From the NCBI GenBank assembly GCA_029077825.1, contig JAQNCT010000006.1, positions 17,298 through 81,297 of the forward strand: 64,000 nt of DNA, in the 5' to 3' direction. A program made the position numbers and the translations under genes. Each line of letters starts with the position of its first letter. Position 1 is the stretch's first letter. Below, piece by piece: positions 17,436 to 26,700 of the stretch. The DNA comes from Acidocella sp. (lineage in GTDB: Bacteria > Pseudomonadota > Alphaproteobacteria > Acetobacterales > Acetobacteraceae). The notes below the pieces were generated by a model, which did not search any database, was not told where the DNA came from, and saw nothing but the letters and a program-made list of their open reading frames with translations.

Positions 17436-19358
17436 TTATCGTTGGTCCGGCGCCGTTGCCTCCCGCTTCAGCAATGCTACGGCATTATCCAGCCCCAAAA
17501 CCTCCTGGGCCGCGCCGCCCAGGCGGCGAATCGCCACCGTGCGCTCCTCAGCTTCCTTGCGGCCCACCACGATGATGTTGGGGACATGATGCAGGCTGTG
17601 GTCGCGGATTTTGGCGTTGATCTTCTGGTTGGATAAATCGGATTCCACGCTCAACCCGGCAGCTTGCAAAGCCGCCACCACTTCCAGGGCATAATCATCG
17701 GCATCTGAGACGATGGTGGCCACCACGGCTTGGGTGGGTGCCAGCCAAAGCGGGAAGCGGCCAGCATATTGCTCAATGAGAATGCCAAGGAAACGCTCAA
17801 AACTGCCCAAAATGGCCCGGTGCAGCATAACAGGGCGCGCGCGGGAGGAATCAGTGGTGACATATTCGGCGTCCAGCCGCTCAGGTAGCACAAAATCCAC
17901 CTGCAAGGTGCCGCATTGCCAGTCACGGCCAATGGCATCGCGCAACACAAATTCCAGTTTCGGGCCGTAAAACGCCCCCTCACCCGGGTTAAGCACATAT
18001 TCCACCCCAGCCGTAGCGCAGGCGGATTTCAATGCGGCCTCGGCACGGTCCCATACTTCATCAGAGCCAGCCCGCACGTCAGGACGGTCAGAGAATTTGA
18101 TCGCGAAGCTCTCAAAACCAAAATCCTGGTAAACCAATGAGAGCAATTCCACGAACTTCACTGTCTCAGAGGCAATTTGTGCCTCGGTGCAGAAAATATG
18201 CGCATCATCCTGGGTGAAGGCGCGTACCCGCATGATGCCGTGCAGCGCCCCAGATGGCTCATAACGATGGCATGCGCCAAACTCCGCCATCCGCAATGGC
18301 AACTGCCGGTAGCTGCGCAAACCCTGTTTGAAAATCTGCACATGGCACGGGCAGTTCATAGGCTTCAGCGCCAGGGTGGATTCTTCATCCACCACCTCGG
18401 CGATGAACATGTTCTTGCGGAATTTTTCCCAATGGCCGGATTTTTCCCACAGCTTACGGTCTACCAATTGCGGTGTACGCACTTCCTCATAACCAGCCGC
18501 CTCCAGGCGGCGGCGCATATAGGCTTCTACCGTGCGATACAGCTTCCAACCCTTCTGGTGCCAGAACACTGAGCCAACAGCTTCTTCTTGGATGTGGAAC
18601 AAATCCATATCCTTGCCGATCCGCCGATGATCACGCCGCTCAGCTTCCTCAAGCTGGAGCAGGTAGGCATCAAGTTCCTTTTGGTCTCGCCAGGCGGTGC
18701 CGTAGATGCGGCTGAGCATCGGGTTACGGTGATCACCGCGCCAATAGGCGCCAGCGGTTTTCAGCAATTTGAACGCCCCGCCAATATCGCCGGTAGAGCG
18801 CATATGCGGGCCGCGGCAGAGATCGGACCATTCTCCTTGGTGATATATGGTAATGTCCTGATCGGCGGGCAGATCACGGATTAACTGAACCTTGAATTCC
18901 TCACCCTTCAACTGAAAATAGGTAATGGCATCGTCGCGCGACACGAGATTGCGGGTAAACGGCGCATTGGCAGCGATGATTTGGCTCATCTTGGCCTCAA
19001 TGGCCTCAAAATCCGCCGGGGTGAAAGGCTCATTGCGGAAGAAATCGTAATAGAACCCGTTCTCAATTGAGGGGCCGATGGAGACTTGCGTACCGGGGTA
19101 GAGTGCCTGCACAGCCTCGGCTAGCACATGGGCGGCGTCATGGCGGATCAGCTCCAGCGCCACCGCGTCCTTGCGGGTAAAAAACTTCACCTGCGCATCA
19201 GTGGTAATCTCGCGCGCCATATCCTGTTGCGCACCGTTTACCTCCATCGCCAAAGCCGCTTTGGCAAGGCCGGGGCCGATGGCAGCCGCGATGATAGTGC
19301 CGGTGACGGCGCCATCAAACTGGCGGACAGAACCATCAGGCAGGGTAATCGCAACCAT
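17436..19358 (-). CDS. thrS: Threonine--tRNA ligase
   Basis: A class II synthetase of 640 residues that charges tRNA-Thr and edits mischarged serine. An N-terminal TGS-like domain (about 1-60) precedes the editing domain with [17 protein letters not shown] (about 74-90), where two His of the editing site are visible, and [15 protein letters not shown]. The catalytic core has [23 protein letters not shown] (zinc Cys), the motif 2 region [23 protein letters not shown], and [13 protein letters not shown] with [11 protein letters not shown]. The C-terminal anticodon domain ends the protein. ggag lies about ten bases before the ATG. Operon with infC; the glycosyltransferase pair upstream on the same strand ends 30 bases away. 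Confidence 0.96.
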   Translation of the reverse strand: MVAITLPDGSVRQFDGAVTGTIIAAAIGPGLAKAALAMEVNGAQQDMAREITTDAQVKFFTRKDAVALELIRHDAAHVLAEAVQALYPGTQVSIGPSIENGFYYDFFRNEPFTPADFEAIEAKMSQIIAANAPFTRNLVSRDDAITYFQLKGEEFKVQLIRDLPADQDITIYHQGEWSDLCRGPHMRSTGDIGGAFKLLKTAGAYWRGDHRNPMLSRIYGTAWRDQKELDAYLLQLEEAERRDHRRIGKDMDLFHIQEEAVGSVFWHQKGWKLYRTVEAYMRRRLEAAGYEEVRTPQLVDRKLWEKSGHWEKFRKNMFIAEVVDEESTLALKPMNCPCHVQIFKQGLRSYRQLPLRMAEFGACHRYEPSGALHGIMRVRAFTQDDAHIFCTEAQIASETVKFVELLSLVYQDFGFESFAIKFSDRPDVRAGSDEVWDRAEAALKSACATAGVEYVLNPGEGAFYGPKLEFVLRDAIGRDWQCGTLQVDFVLPERLDAEYVTTDSSRARPVMLHRAILGSFERFLGILIEQYAGRFPLWLAPTQAVVATIVSDADDYALEVVAALQAAGLSVESDLSNQKINAKIRDHSLHHVPNIIVVGRKEAEERTVAIRRLGGAAQEVLGLDNAVALLKREATAPDQR

Positions 19359-19388
19359 GTAAATTCAACTCCAATATTCGTGCGGGGG

Positions 19389-20285
19389 TTATGGCAGGGC
19401 CGCGACAATTTGCGCAACTGACAGGCCGGCCAGATGTGGGGCCTGCAAAATAATTGGCCAGCCGCCGTCCGGGTAGCGCGGCGCGGTCAGCTTAGGGTCG
19501 CTGGCGGCGGAGAACATTACCAATGATGTAACACCCAAGGCTGCCGCCATATGCATCGGCCCGGTGTCGTTGCCCACGGCCAGGCTGGCGCGGCTAATGA
19601 CACTCAACAACTCAGACAGGTTGGTCTGGCCGGTAAGGTCAATGGCAAGCGGGGCAAACGAGCGTATGGTCGCGGCCAGCGGGGTCTCAAACTTGCTCCC
19701 CACCACCACCACAGGCATTGGCAATTGCGCCGCCAGAGCCGCGAATTTGGCCTCAGGCCAGCGTTTTTCTGGCCGGTGCGGGGCAGCGCCCGGAACCAGC
19801 AAGGCAAAGCGGGCCGGTAGCATGAAGCGAGAGATATCGGCCTTGGCCCACGAGAAATCAGGCGGCGGCAGTTGGTCAATTCCGGCGGCAGCCAGCTGAC
19901 CGGCCAACCGCTCGCGCGTGTGGATGAAGTCACGCTGCGGGTCAGCATGCGGCAGTGCGCAACCGGCAACCACGCCGCTCCAACGCGGCTTGCCGGCCAA
20001 TTCAAAATAACGCGACGAGCGTGACGAGGTTTGCAGATCATATACCATGTCAAACCCGCGCAACTGCTGGCGCAATTTCATAATACCAGGGATATTCCAA
20101 AAATCCGGCCTGGTGTCGGTAATAATATGGTCAAACCACGGGCTGGCGGACAAAAACCCGGCAAAAGGCAGCGTGGTCATCAGGGTGATGTCATCTAGCG
20201 CATGCGCCGCTTTGATGGCCCCAAAAGCCGCAGCGGCGAGGATAATATCCCCCAAAGCGCCATGCTTGATGATCAGAATTTTCAA
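19389..20285 (-). CDS. Glycosyltransferase family 9 (ADP-heptose:LPS heptosyltransferase-like)
   Basis: A 298-residue GT-B fold transferase of the heptosyltransferase family. The N-terminal MKILIIKHGALGDIILAAAAFGAI matches the family start (heptosyltransferases show KxGxLGDxxxxxP/A). The donor-site half carries ALLVPGAAPHRPEKRWPEAKFAALAAQL (about 155-182) and AVGNDTGPMHMAAALGVTSLVMFSAASDP (about 246-274). It probably adds a sugar to the LPS inner core at the cytoplasmic face of the inner membrane. It overlaps the next glycosyltransferase by 4 bases. Because the acceptor and exact sugar cannot be inferred, no waa name is given. Confidence 0.88.
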   Translation of the reverse strand: MKILIIKHGALGDIILAAAAFGAIKAAHALDDITLMTTLPFAGFLSASPWFDHIITDTRPDFWNIPGIMKLRQQLRGFDMVYDLQTSSRSSRYFELAGKPRWSGVVAGCALPHADPQRDFIHTRERLAGQLAAAGIDQLPPPDFSWAKADISRFMLPARFALLVPGAAPHRPEKRWPEAKFAALAAQLPMPVVVVGSKFETPLAATIRSFAPLAIDLTGQTNLSELLSVISRASLAVGNDTGPMHMAAALGVTSLVMFSAASDPKLTAPRYPDGGWPIILQAPHLAGLSVAQIVAALP

Positions 20286-21418
20286 TCCAGCAACTCACCA
20301 TAGACGCTGAGCACGGCATATTGCATGGCCCGTACCGAGAAATTCTGGCCTACCATCGCCCTGGTGCGTTCCCCCCAGGCGAGGCGTTGGTTGGTGGAAA
20401 AATCCAGCGCATGATCGAGCGCATCGGCAAGGGCCTTAGCGTCGCCCGGCGGCACCAGAAAACCAGTCTCACCATCCTGCACTGTGTCGCCTGCCCCGCC
20501 ATGGTTGGTGGCGATGACCACCCTACCCATCGCTTGGGCCTCCACCACCGTACGGCCAAAACCTTCCGGGTCAGTTGACGCGTTCACCACGATGTCAGCC
20601 AGCATCAAGGCCGCCGGCATATCTTCGGTATGTCCCACCATCCGCAGCCGGCCGGCAACGCCGAGCGACTCCGCCTGACTGATCAGGCTTTGTGCGTAAT
20701 TTTCGCGCCCCTGGTCGCTTCCCACCAGCACCGCCACGGCGTTGGCGTGACGCATCATCGCCAGGGCCGCAATGAGCACCCGCTGGCCTTTCCATTCAGT
20801 CAGCCTGCCCGCCAGCATGATAATGGGGGCATCAACATCCAGCCGCCAATCACGCGCCAGCTTGGCCATCCGGTCACCCTGCACCAGGACTGGATCAAAT
20901 TTATCAGAATCCACGCCGCCCGGGATGATCCGCAGCCGGTCATCGCCCACCTTATGACGCTCACGTACCAGGCTGCCGATGAAGGCGCTGACGGCAATCA
21001 CCCGGTCACCCGAGGCCATGACCGCATTATAGCGGCGCTTGAAGGGGGCATTCTCATTGTAAGTGCCATGATAACTGGTCACGAACGGGGTTTTGGTCCG
21101 CCTTGTAGCCCAGAGCGCTGACCAGGCCGGGGCGCGGGAATGGGCGTGAACAAGATCAATGGTCTCGTTTCTGATCAGCTTGGCAATCTGGGCGGCGTTG
21201 CGGCGCATGGTAAAAGGCGATTTCGACGCCAGCGGCAAGGTGATGATTCGGGCGCCGGCGCGGGTTGCCGCCGAGGCGAGTGTCCCGCCATCACAGGCGA
21301 TGATGGTTTTATGGCCAAGCGCGCTCAACGCTTCGGTGATCTCAATCACCACCCGCTCAGCCCCGCCGGTATCCAGCCGGGGCAAGACTTGTAATATTGT
21401 CCGCGCGTGGTCAGTCAT
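20282..21418 (-). CDS. Glycosyltransferase family 4 (GT-B, WaaG/PimA-like)
   Basis: A 378-residue retaining glycosyltransferase. The N-terminal half contains LPRLDTGGAERVVIEITEALSALGH and DLVHAHSRAPAWSALWATRR. The C-terminal nucleotide-sugar half has RIIPGGVDSDKF (about 165-176), IIMLAGRLTEWKGQRVLIAAL, and the E-x7-E signature region DIVVNASTDPEGFGRTVVEAQAMG (about 275-298) with FLVPPGDAKALADAL. All family landmarks look intact. Coupled to the GT9 gene by a 4-base overlap, so the two probably act in sequence on an LPS core or related glycan. It diverges from the alpha/beta hydrolase. Confidence 0.9.
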   Translation of the reverse strand: MTDHARTILQVLPRLDTGGAERVVIEITEALSALGHKTIIACDGGTLASAATRAGARIITLPLASKSPFTMRRNAAQIAKLIRNETIDLVHAHSRAPAWSALWATRRTKTPFVTSYHGTYNENAPFKRRYNAVMASGDRVIAVSAFIGSLVRERHKVGDDRLRIIPGGVDSDKFDPVLVQGDRMAKLARDWRLDVDAPIIMLAGRLTEWKGQRVLIAALAMMRHANAVAVLVGSDQGRENYAQSLISQAESLGVAGRLRMVGHTEDMPAALMLADIVVNASTDPEGFGRTVVEAQAMGRVVIATNHGGAGDTVQDGETGFLVPPGDAKALADALDHALDFSTNQRLAWGERTRAMVGQNFSVRAMQYAVLSVYGELLD

Positions 21419-21481
21419 TGTGGAAATTTAATCAAGCCGTTCATGTGCGCCGCGCTAACACGCTTTGCAACGGTTGGGGAG

Positions 21482-22246
21482 ATGAAGCCTGTGGGGATAA
21501 CGACAATCAGCCGTGAAGATGGCGTTAAACTGGCCTATGAGCTGCTGCCCGGCGCCGCGCCGATTGTGGTGTTTTTACCCGGCTTTGCCTCTGACATGGG
21601 CGGCACCAAGGCGATGGCGCTGCAAAGCCTATGTGCGGCGCGCGGCCAGGCCATGCTGCGGCTGGATTATTCCGGGCATGGCGCCAGCGGCGGGGACTTT
21701 GCAGATGGTAGCATCGGCAGCTGGACCGCCGATGCCGCCTTGGTGATTGCGCATGTTTGCCACAATGAAAGGCTGACACTGGTGGGCTCCTCGATGGGCG
21801 GCTGGATTGCGCTGCTGCTGGCCCGCCAGTTGGCAGAACAGGTGCAGAATTTACTGCTAATCGCCCCTGCCCCGGATTTTACCGCTGAGCTGGTTGAACC
21901 AGGACTAACTGAAACGCAGCGGGCCGCTTTGGCGCGTGATGGGTTTTTCGCGCCACCCAGCGAATATGGCCCGCCGGTGCCCTTTACCGCCAAATTGCTG
22001 CAAGAAGGCCGCCAGCATTTACTGCTCGGCGCGGAAATTCCCATCACCTGCCCAGTGCGGATACTGCACGGCATGGCTGACACGGACGTGCCTTGGCGGC
22101 TGAGCCTGAGGCTGATCGAGACATTACAAAGCCAGGATGTGCAAGTTAATTTCATCAAGGACGGTAACCACCGGCTCTCACGCGAGGCTGATTTGCAACT
22201 GCTACAACAAACCCTGGCGGCGCTCCTCGGCGAGAATGGCGCGTAG
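21482..22246 (+). CDS. Alpha/beta hydrolase (serine hydrolase)
   Basis: A hydrolase of about 254 residues: FLPGFASDMGGTKAMAL (oxyanion region), LRLDYSGHGASGG, and the nucleophile elbow LVGSSMGGWIALLLA (GxSxG near residue 100). ILHGMADTDVPW carries the acidic residue and DGNHRLS the catalytic His. The start is uncertain: the track gives 21407; ATG 21482 (MKPVGITT) is conservative, while GTG 21491 has the best spacing from ggggag (21476-21481). Substrate unknown; such proteins are often esterases. Its 3' end overlaps the convergent SDR gene by 45 bases. Confidence 0.82.
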   Translation: MKPVGITTISREDGVKLAYELLPGAAPIVVFLPGFASDMGGTKAMALQSLCAARGQAMLRLDYSGHGASGGDFADGSIGSWTADAALVIAHVCHNERLTLVGSSMGGWIALLLARQLAEQVQNLLLIAPAPDFTAELVEPGLTETQRAALARDGFFAPPSEYGPPVPFTAKLLQEGRQHLLLGAEIPITCPVRILHGMADTDVPWRLSLRLIETLQSQDVQVNFIKDGNHRLSREADLQLLQQTLAALLGENGA

Positions 22247-23065
22247 ACCTTCGCGAAAAGTGGGGTACAACCAATTTATCCCAAGAACTGCCTTGGTTTT
22301 TTGATTCGCAACCCGGCGGTTTTCGGCCCAGAACGAACATGCCATCGGGCTCATCGCGGGCAGCGCATCGCTAAACGCGACCTCAGACGGCGGGGCAACC
22401 CCTAAAAGAACGGCGGCCTCAACCACCACCTCAGCGCTGGCGGCGGGCTCATCGTCAGAAAAGTTGAAAATATTCAAGCCAGGTGCCGCGGTGCGCTGCA
22501 TAGCGGCCAATACACCCTGCGCAATGTCATCACGGTGAATTCGGCCAAATAGATGCCCTGATTTGACCACGCGCCGGGCCGTGCCCGCTCGCAAATCGTC
22601 AAACATTGAGCGGCCAGGGCCGTAAATGCCGGCGAGGCGGAAAATATCGATGATCCGGTTTGGAAATTTCGACCAGGCCGCCTCCGCCGCTACCCGGCGC
22701 TCAGCGCGTGGCGATTGCGGCGCCGGCGGTGTATCCTCATCCACCCAGCCACCATTGCGGTTGCCATATACGCCGGTGGTGGAAAGATAACCAATCCAGG
22801 CAAGATTTTTAGCCTCGGCAATTTGCCTCGCATATATTGCCAGCACCGGGTCGCCATGCTCATCAGGTGCGGCGGTGGAGAGAATATGAGTGGCCGAACC
22901 AATCGCATCCGCAGCGGCATCAAAGCCAACAATACGAATACCATCAGGCGGTTTTTGCGCGGCGGCACGGCGAGACGTGGCGGTGACACGAAAGCCCGAG
23001 TTACGCGCCGCCAGGGCAATGGCATGGCCTGAATAGCCAAAGCCGAAAATTAGCAGATCGGGCAT
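22202..23065 (-). CDS. SDR-family NAD(P)-dependent epimerase/oxidoreductase (YeeZ-like)
   Basis: A 287-residue extended short-chain dehydrogenase-like protein. The Rossmann start is MPDLLIFGFGYSGHAIALAAR (GxGxxG), followed by YLSTTGVYGNRNGGWVDEDTPP and a FRLAGIYGPGRSMFDDLRAG block, typical of nucleoside-sugar epimerase relatives. The catalytic Tyr is VYG; the usual YxxxK spacing is not clear, so enzymatic activity is uncertain. The tail WLYPTFREGLRAIL is family-typical. agagg precedes the ATG. The fzlA gene follows upstream on the same strand with 22 bases between, a pairing seen in other alphaproteobacteria to my recollection. Confidence 0.83.
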   Translation of the reverse strand: MPDLLIFGFGYSGHAIALAARNSGFRVTATSRRAAAQKPPDGIRIVGFDAAADAIGSATHILSTAAPDEHGDPVLAIYARQIAEAKNLAWIGYLSTTGVYGNRNGGWVDEDTPPAPQSPRAERRVAAEAAWSKFPNRIIDIFRLAGIYGPGRSMFDDLRAGTARRVVKSGHLFGRIHRDDIAQGVLAAMQRTAAPGLNIFNFSDDEPAASAEVVVEAAVLLGVAPPSEVAFSDALPAMSPMACSFWAENRRVANQKTKAVLGINWLYPTFREGLRAILAEERRQGLL

Positions 23066-23087
23066 GAGAAAACCTCTGACCTTGTCG

Positions 23088-23756
23088 TTAAAAATCCAAA
23101 TCCGAATAATGCGGTGGCGGTGCCAGGCCGGTCATACGGTCAGCCAATATGGCACGGAAAGATGGCCTAGATTTCATCCGCGCGTACCAATCCTTCGCAG
23201 GTGCCGAGAGTGTCCAATCAACATCGCCCAGGAAATCAAGCGATGACAGAAAGGCTGCGGCTGCGAAATCAGCCACCGAGAGATTGGCGCCCGCCAGCCA
23301 TTTGCGGTTCTCCGCCAGCCAGCCGATATAATTAAGGTGGTTTTTAATATTGGCATAACCTGCCCGCAGCGCACCGGCTTCAGGAGCACCCAGGCCCAAC
23401 GCCTGCTTCATGGATTTTTCCCACAACAGGTTGCGCCCCACCTCATCGGAAAATTTATGGTCAAACCAGGTTGCCAACCTTCGCACCTCCACCCGTTCGG
23501 AAATGGTGCGGCCCATCAAATTCGTGTCCGGGTAGGCTTCGTCAAGATATTCGCAGATGACGGCGGAGTCCGGGATGACCAAACCATTATCCTCAACCAG
23601 CGTGGGCACAGTGGCCGCCGGGTTCAAAGCCAGATATTCAGGGCGACGCTGCCAGGACTTCTCCACGCGCAGTTCGAAAGGCAAACGCTTTTCAGCGAGT
23701 ACCAAGCGAACTTTGCGCGAATATGGCGACAGCGGCAAATGATATAAGATTCGCAT
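23088..23756 (-). CDS. fzlA: FtsZ-binding protein FzlA (glutathione-S-transferase fold)
   Basis: A 222-residue protein with a thioredoxin-like GST N-domain (MRILYHLPLSPYSRKVRLVLAEK, LALNPAATVPTLVED, DSAVICEYLDE) and a helical C-domain (LSVADFAAAAFLSSLDFLG). The end ILADRMTGLAPPPHYSDLDF resembles the conserved C-terminal tail of Caulobacter FzlA, the GST-like protein that binds FtsZ filaments and is needed for constriction and switching on septal wall synthesis. FzlA itself does not act as a glutathione transferase. The assignment rests on N-terminal and C-terminal resemblance recalled from the family. Otherwise it would be an ordinary GST. Confidence 0.72.
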   Translation of the reverse strand: MRILYHLPLSPYSRKVRLVLAEKRLPFELRVEKSWQRRPEYLALNPAATVPTLVEDNGLVIPDSAVICEYLDEAYPDTNLMGRTISERVEVRRLATWFDHKFSDEVGRNLLWEKSMKQALGLGAPEAGALRAGYANIKNHLNYIGWLAENRKWLAGANLSVADFAAAAFLSSLDFLGDVDWTLSAPAKDWYARMKSRPSFRAILADRMTGLAPPPHYSDLDF

Positions 23757-23799
23757 ACCACTGTTATGCCATCAGATTAAGCCTGATAAAAGTCCGACC

Positions 23800-26700
23800 T
23801 CAGGCCCGCACGGCGGTGATCTCCTCGTTCAGCGGGCTGGCGAGGTATTTCACATATTCGCGCGGCACGATCTGCCAGAAATGTGGCAACGCCCGGTCCC
23901 AGTCATTCAACAAGGTGGCGGCATAGCGGCTTTGGGTTTCGGAAACATGCCGCCCAATGAGATTTTTCAGCACAACTTCCCAATGGCTGGTCGCAACGCG
24001 CTGCCAATGCAGCGACTCGCCGTTGACCCGCATTTCAAACTTCTTATCAGGGTCGTAAACAAACGCATGACCGCCGGTAAAGCCAGCGCCAAAGTTTTCA
24101 CCAATATCACCCAGAACCACCACTGTACCGCCGGTCATGTACTCGCAACCGTTAGAGCCAATGCCTTCAACGACGGCGGTGGCACCAGAGTTGCGTACCG
24201 CAAAACGCTCACCAGCTTTGCCCGCCGCATAAAGCTCACCCGACGTAGCGCCGTACAATACGGTGTTACCGATGATGGTGTTCTCGTTACTCACAAGCTT
24301 AGATGATGGCGCCGGGCGCACCACAATGGTCGCACCGGAGAGGCCCTTACCGACGTAATCGTTGGAATCGCCAAACACCTCCAGCTTTAAACCCGCCACC
24401 GCAAAAGCGCCGAGCGATTGACCCGCCGAGCCGCGCAGCCGAACCGTGACATGGTTTGGCTGCAATTTCACGCCTTTAAACTTCCGCACAATCTGCGAGG
24501 AGAATTTGGTGCCTATCGCACGGTGCGTGTTGCGGATATTATATTGCAACTGCATTTTGTCGCCGTGGTCGAAGAAGGCGCTGGCGTCCTTGATCATCTG
24601 CGCATCAAGGGTTTCAGGCACTTCATTGCGCCCAGCGCGGGTGCAGTAGCGTGCGTGGCCGCCAGGATCCGCCTGCGCGAGAATCGGATTGAGATCGAGG
24701 TCATCCAGAATATCAGCACCGCGGCTAACCTGATGCAGCAAATCGGTGCGTCCGATAATATCCTGGATGCGCTTGAAGCCGAGCGAGGCGAGAATACCGC
24801 GTACATCTTCGGCGATGAACGAGAATAGGTTGATGACCTTCTCGGGCGAGCCTTCAAATTTCGCCCGTAACGCTTCATCCTGCGTGCAAACACCCACCGG
24901 ACAGGTGTTGGAATGGCATTGGCGCACCATGATGCAGCCCATTGCCACCAGCGAGGCAGTGCCGATGCCAAATTCCTCAGCGCCCAACATAGCCGCAATC
25001 ACCACATCGCGTCCGGTTTTAATGCCGCCGTCGGCACGCAAAGTTACAGTGTGGCGCAAGCGGTTAAGGGTAAGCACCTGATGCACTTCGGAGAGGCCCA
25101 TCTCCCACGGCATGCCAGCATACTTCACCGATGATTGTGGCGATGCGCCAGTGCCGCCGACATGGCCGGAGATCAAAATCGCATCGGCCTTGGCCTTGGC
25201 AACACCGGCGGCGATGGTGCCGATACCGGAGCGCGAAACCAGCTTCACGCAAACCGTCGCATCCGGGTTTATCTGTTTGAGATCATAAATAAGCTGAGCC
25301 AGATCCTCGATGGAATAAATATCGTGGTGCGGCGGCGGTGAAATGAGCATCACGCCAGGTGTGGCGTGGCGTAGCTTAGCGATAAGTTCTGTCACCTTGA
25401 AGCCGGGCAACTGCCCGCCCTCACCCGGCTTGGCACCTTGCGCAATTTTAATCTCGATTTCCTTGCAGTTATTGAGATACTGCGCGGTGACACCGAACCG
25501 GCCTGAGGCGATTTGTTTGATTGCCGATGAAGCGTTGTCACCATTGGCACGCGGCTCTGAACGCGCCGGGTCCTCACCACCTTCACCGGAATCGGAACGA
25601 GCACCGATGCGGTTCATCGCAATCGAGAGTGTCTCGTGCGCCTCCGGGCTTAATGCGCCGAGTGAAATGCCGGGCGCCAGCAGGCGCTTACGAATTTCAG
25701 TAACACTTTCAACATCATCAACCGGAATTGGCGTGACATTGTCGCTACGGAAATCAAGCAAATCGCGGAGCGCTACCGGGGCTTGGCGGCGCACCGCATC
25801 AGCGTAACGACGGTAAAGTTGATAGGAATCCGAGCCAACCGCAGTCTGCAACAAATGAACGGCGTTGTTATCAAATGCGTGGGTTTCACCAGAACGGCGT
25901 AAACGATACGCACCACCAACTTCAAGCGGCACAACATTACCGTTCCAGGCCGCCTTATGCAGCTCCAGCACCTTGTGCGCGATGCCCGGCAAGCCGATGC
26001 CGGAAATACGCGAGGCCATGCCTGGGAAAAATTCACCAACCAATGCACGAGATAACCCAATGGCTTCAAAATTATAGCCACCGCGATAGGAGGCGACCAT
26101 TGAGATTCCTAGCTTACTCATGACCTTCAGCAAGCCTTTATCGATCGCCTTTTTATAACGGCCAATGGCTTCCTTGAGGCTAAGCTTGCCGAACAAGCCA
26201 CGCGCATGGCGGTCTGCAATGCTCTCCTGCGCCAAATACGCATTTACAGTGGTGGCGCCAACGCCGATCAGCACTGCAAAATAATGCACATCCAAACATT
26301 CCGCGCAGCGCACGTTCAGGCTGGTGAAAGTACGCAGCGATTGCCGCACCAGATGCGTATGCACCGCACCCGTGGCCAGAATCATCGGGATCGGCGCGCG
26401 CTTCTGGCTCATTGCCTCATCAGTCAGGATCACGTGGGTGCAACCGGCGCGAACGCCTTCTTCAGCTTCGCGGCGAATGCGTTCAAGGGCACGGCGCAAG
26501 CCGCCTTCACCATTGATCACCTTGAAGGTGCAATCCACCACGCAAGCTGCATCGCCCATGGTCTTGCGCATCGCATCGAATTCGGCGGTTGATAAAACCG
26601 GTGTGTCAAGCTGCAACAAATTGCATTGCTCAGCATCTTCATCCAGCACGTTGCCAAGATTTCCAAGCCGGGTCTTCAAGCTCATCACCCGGGTTTCGCG

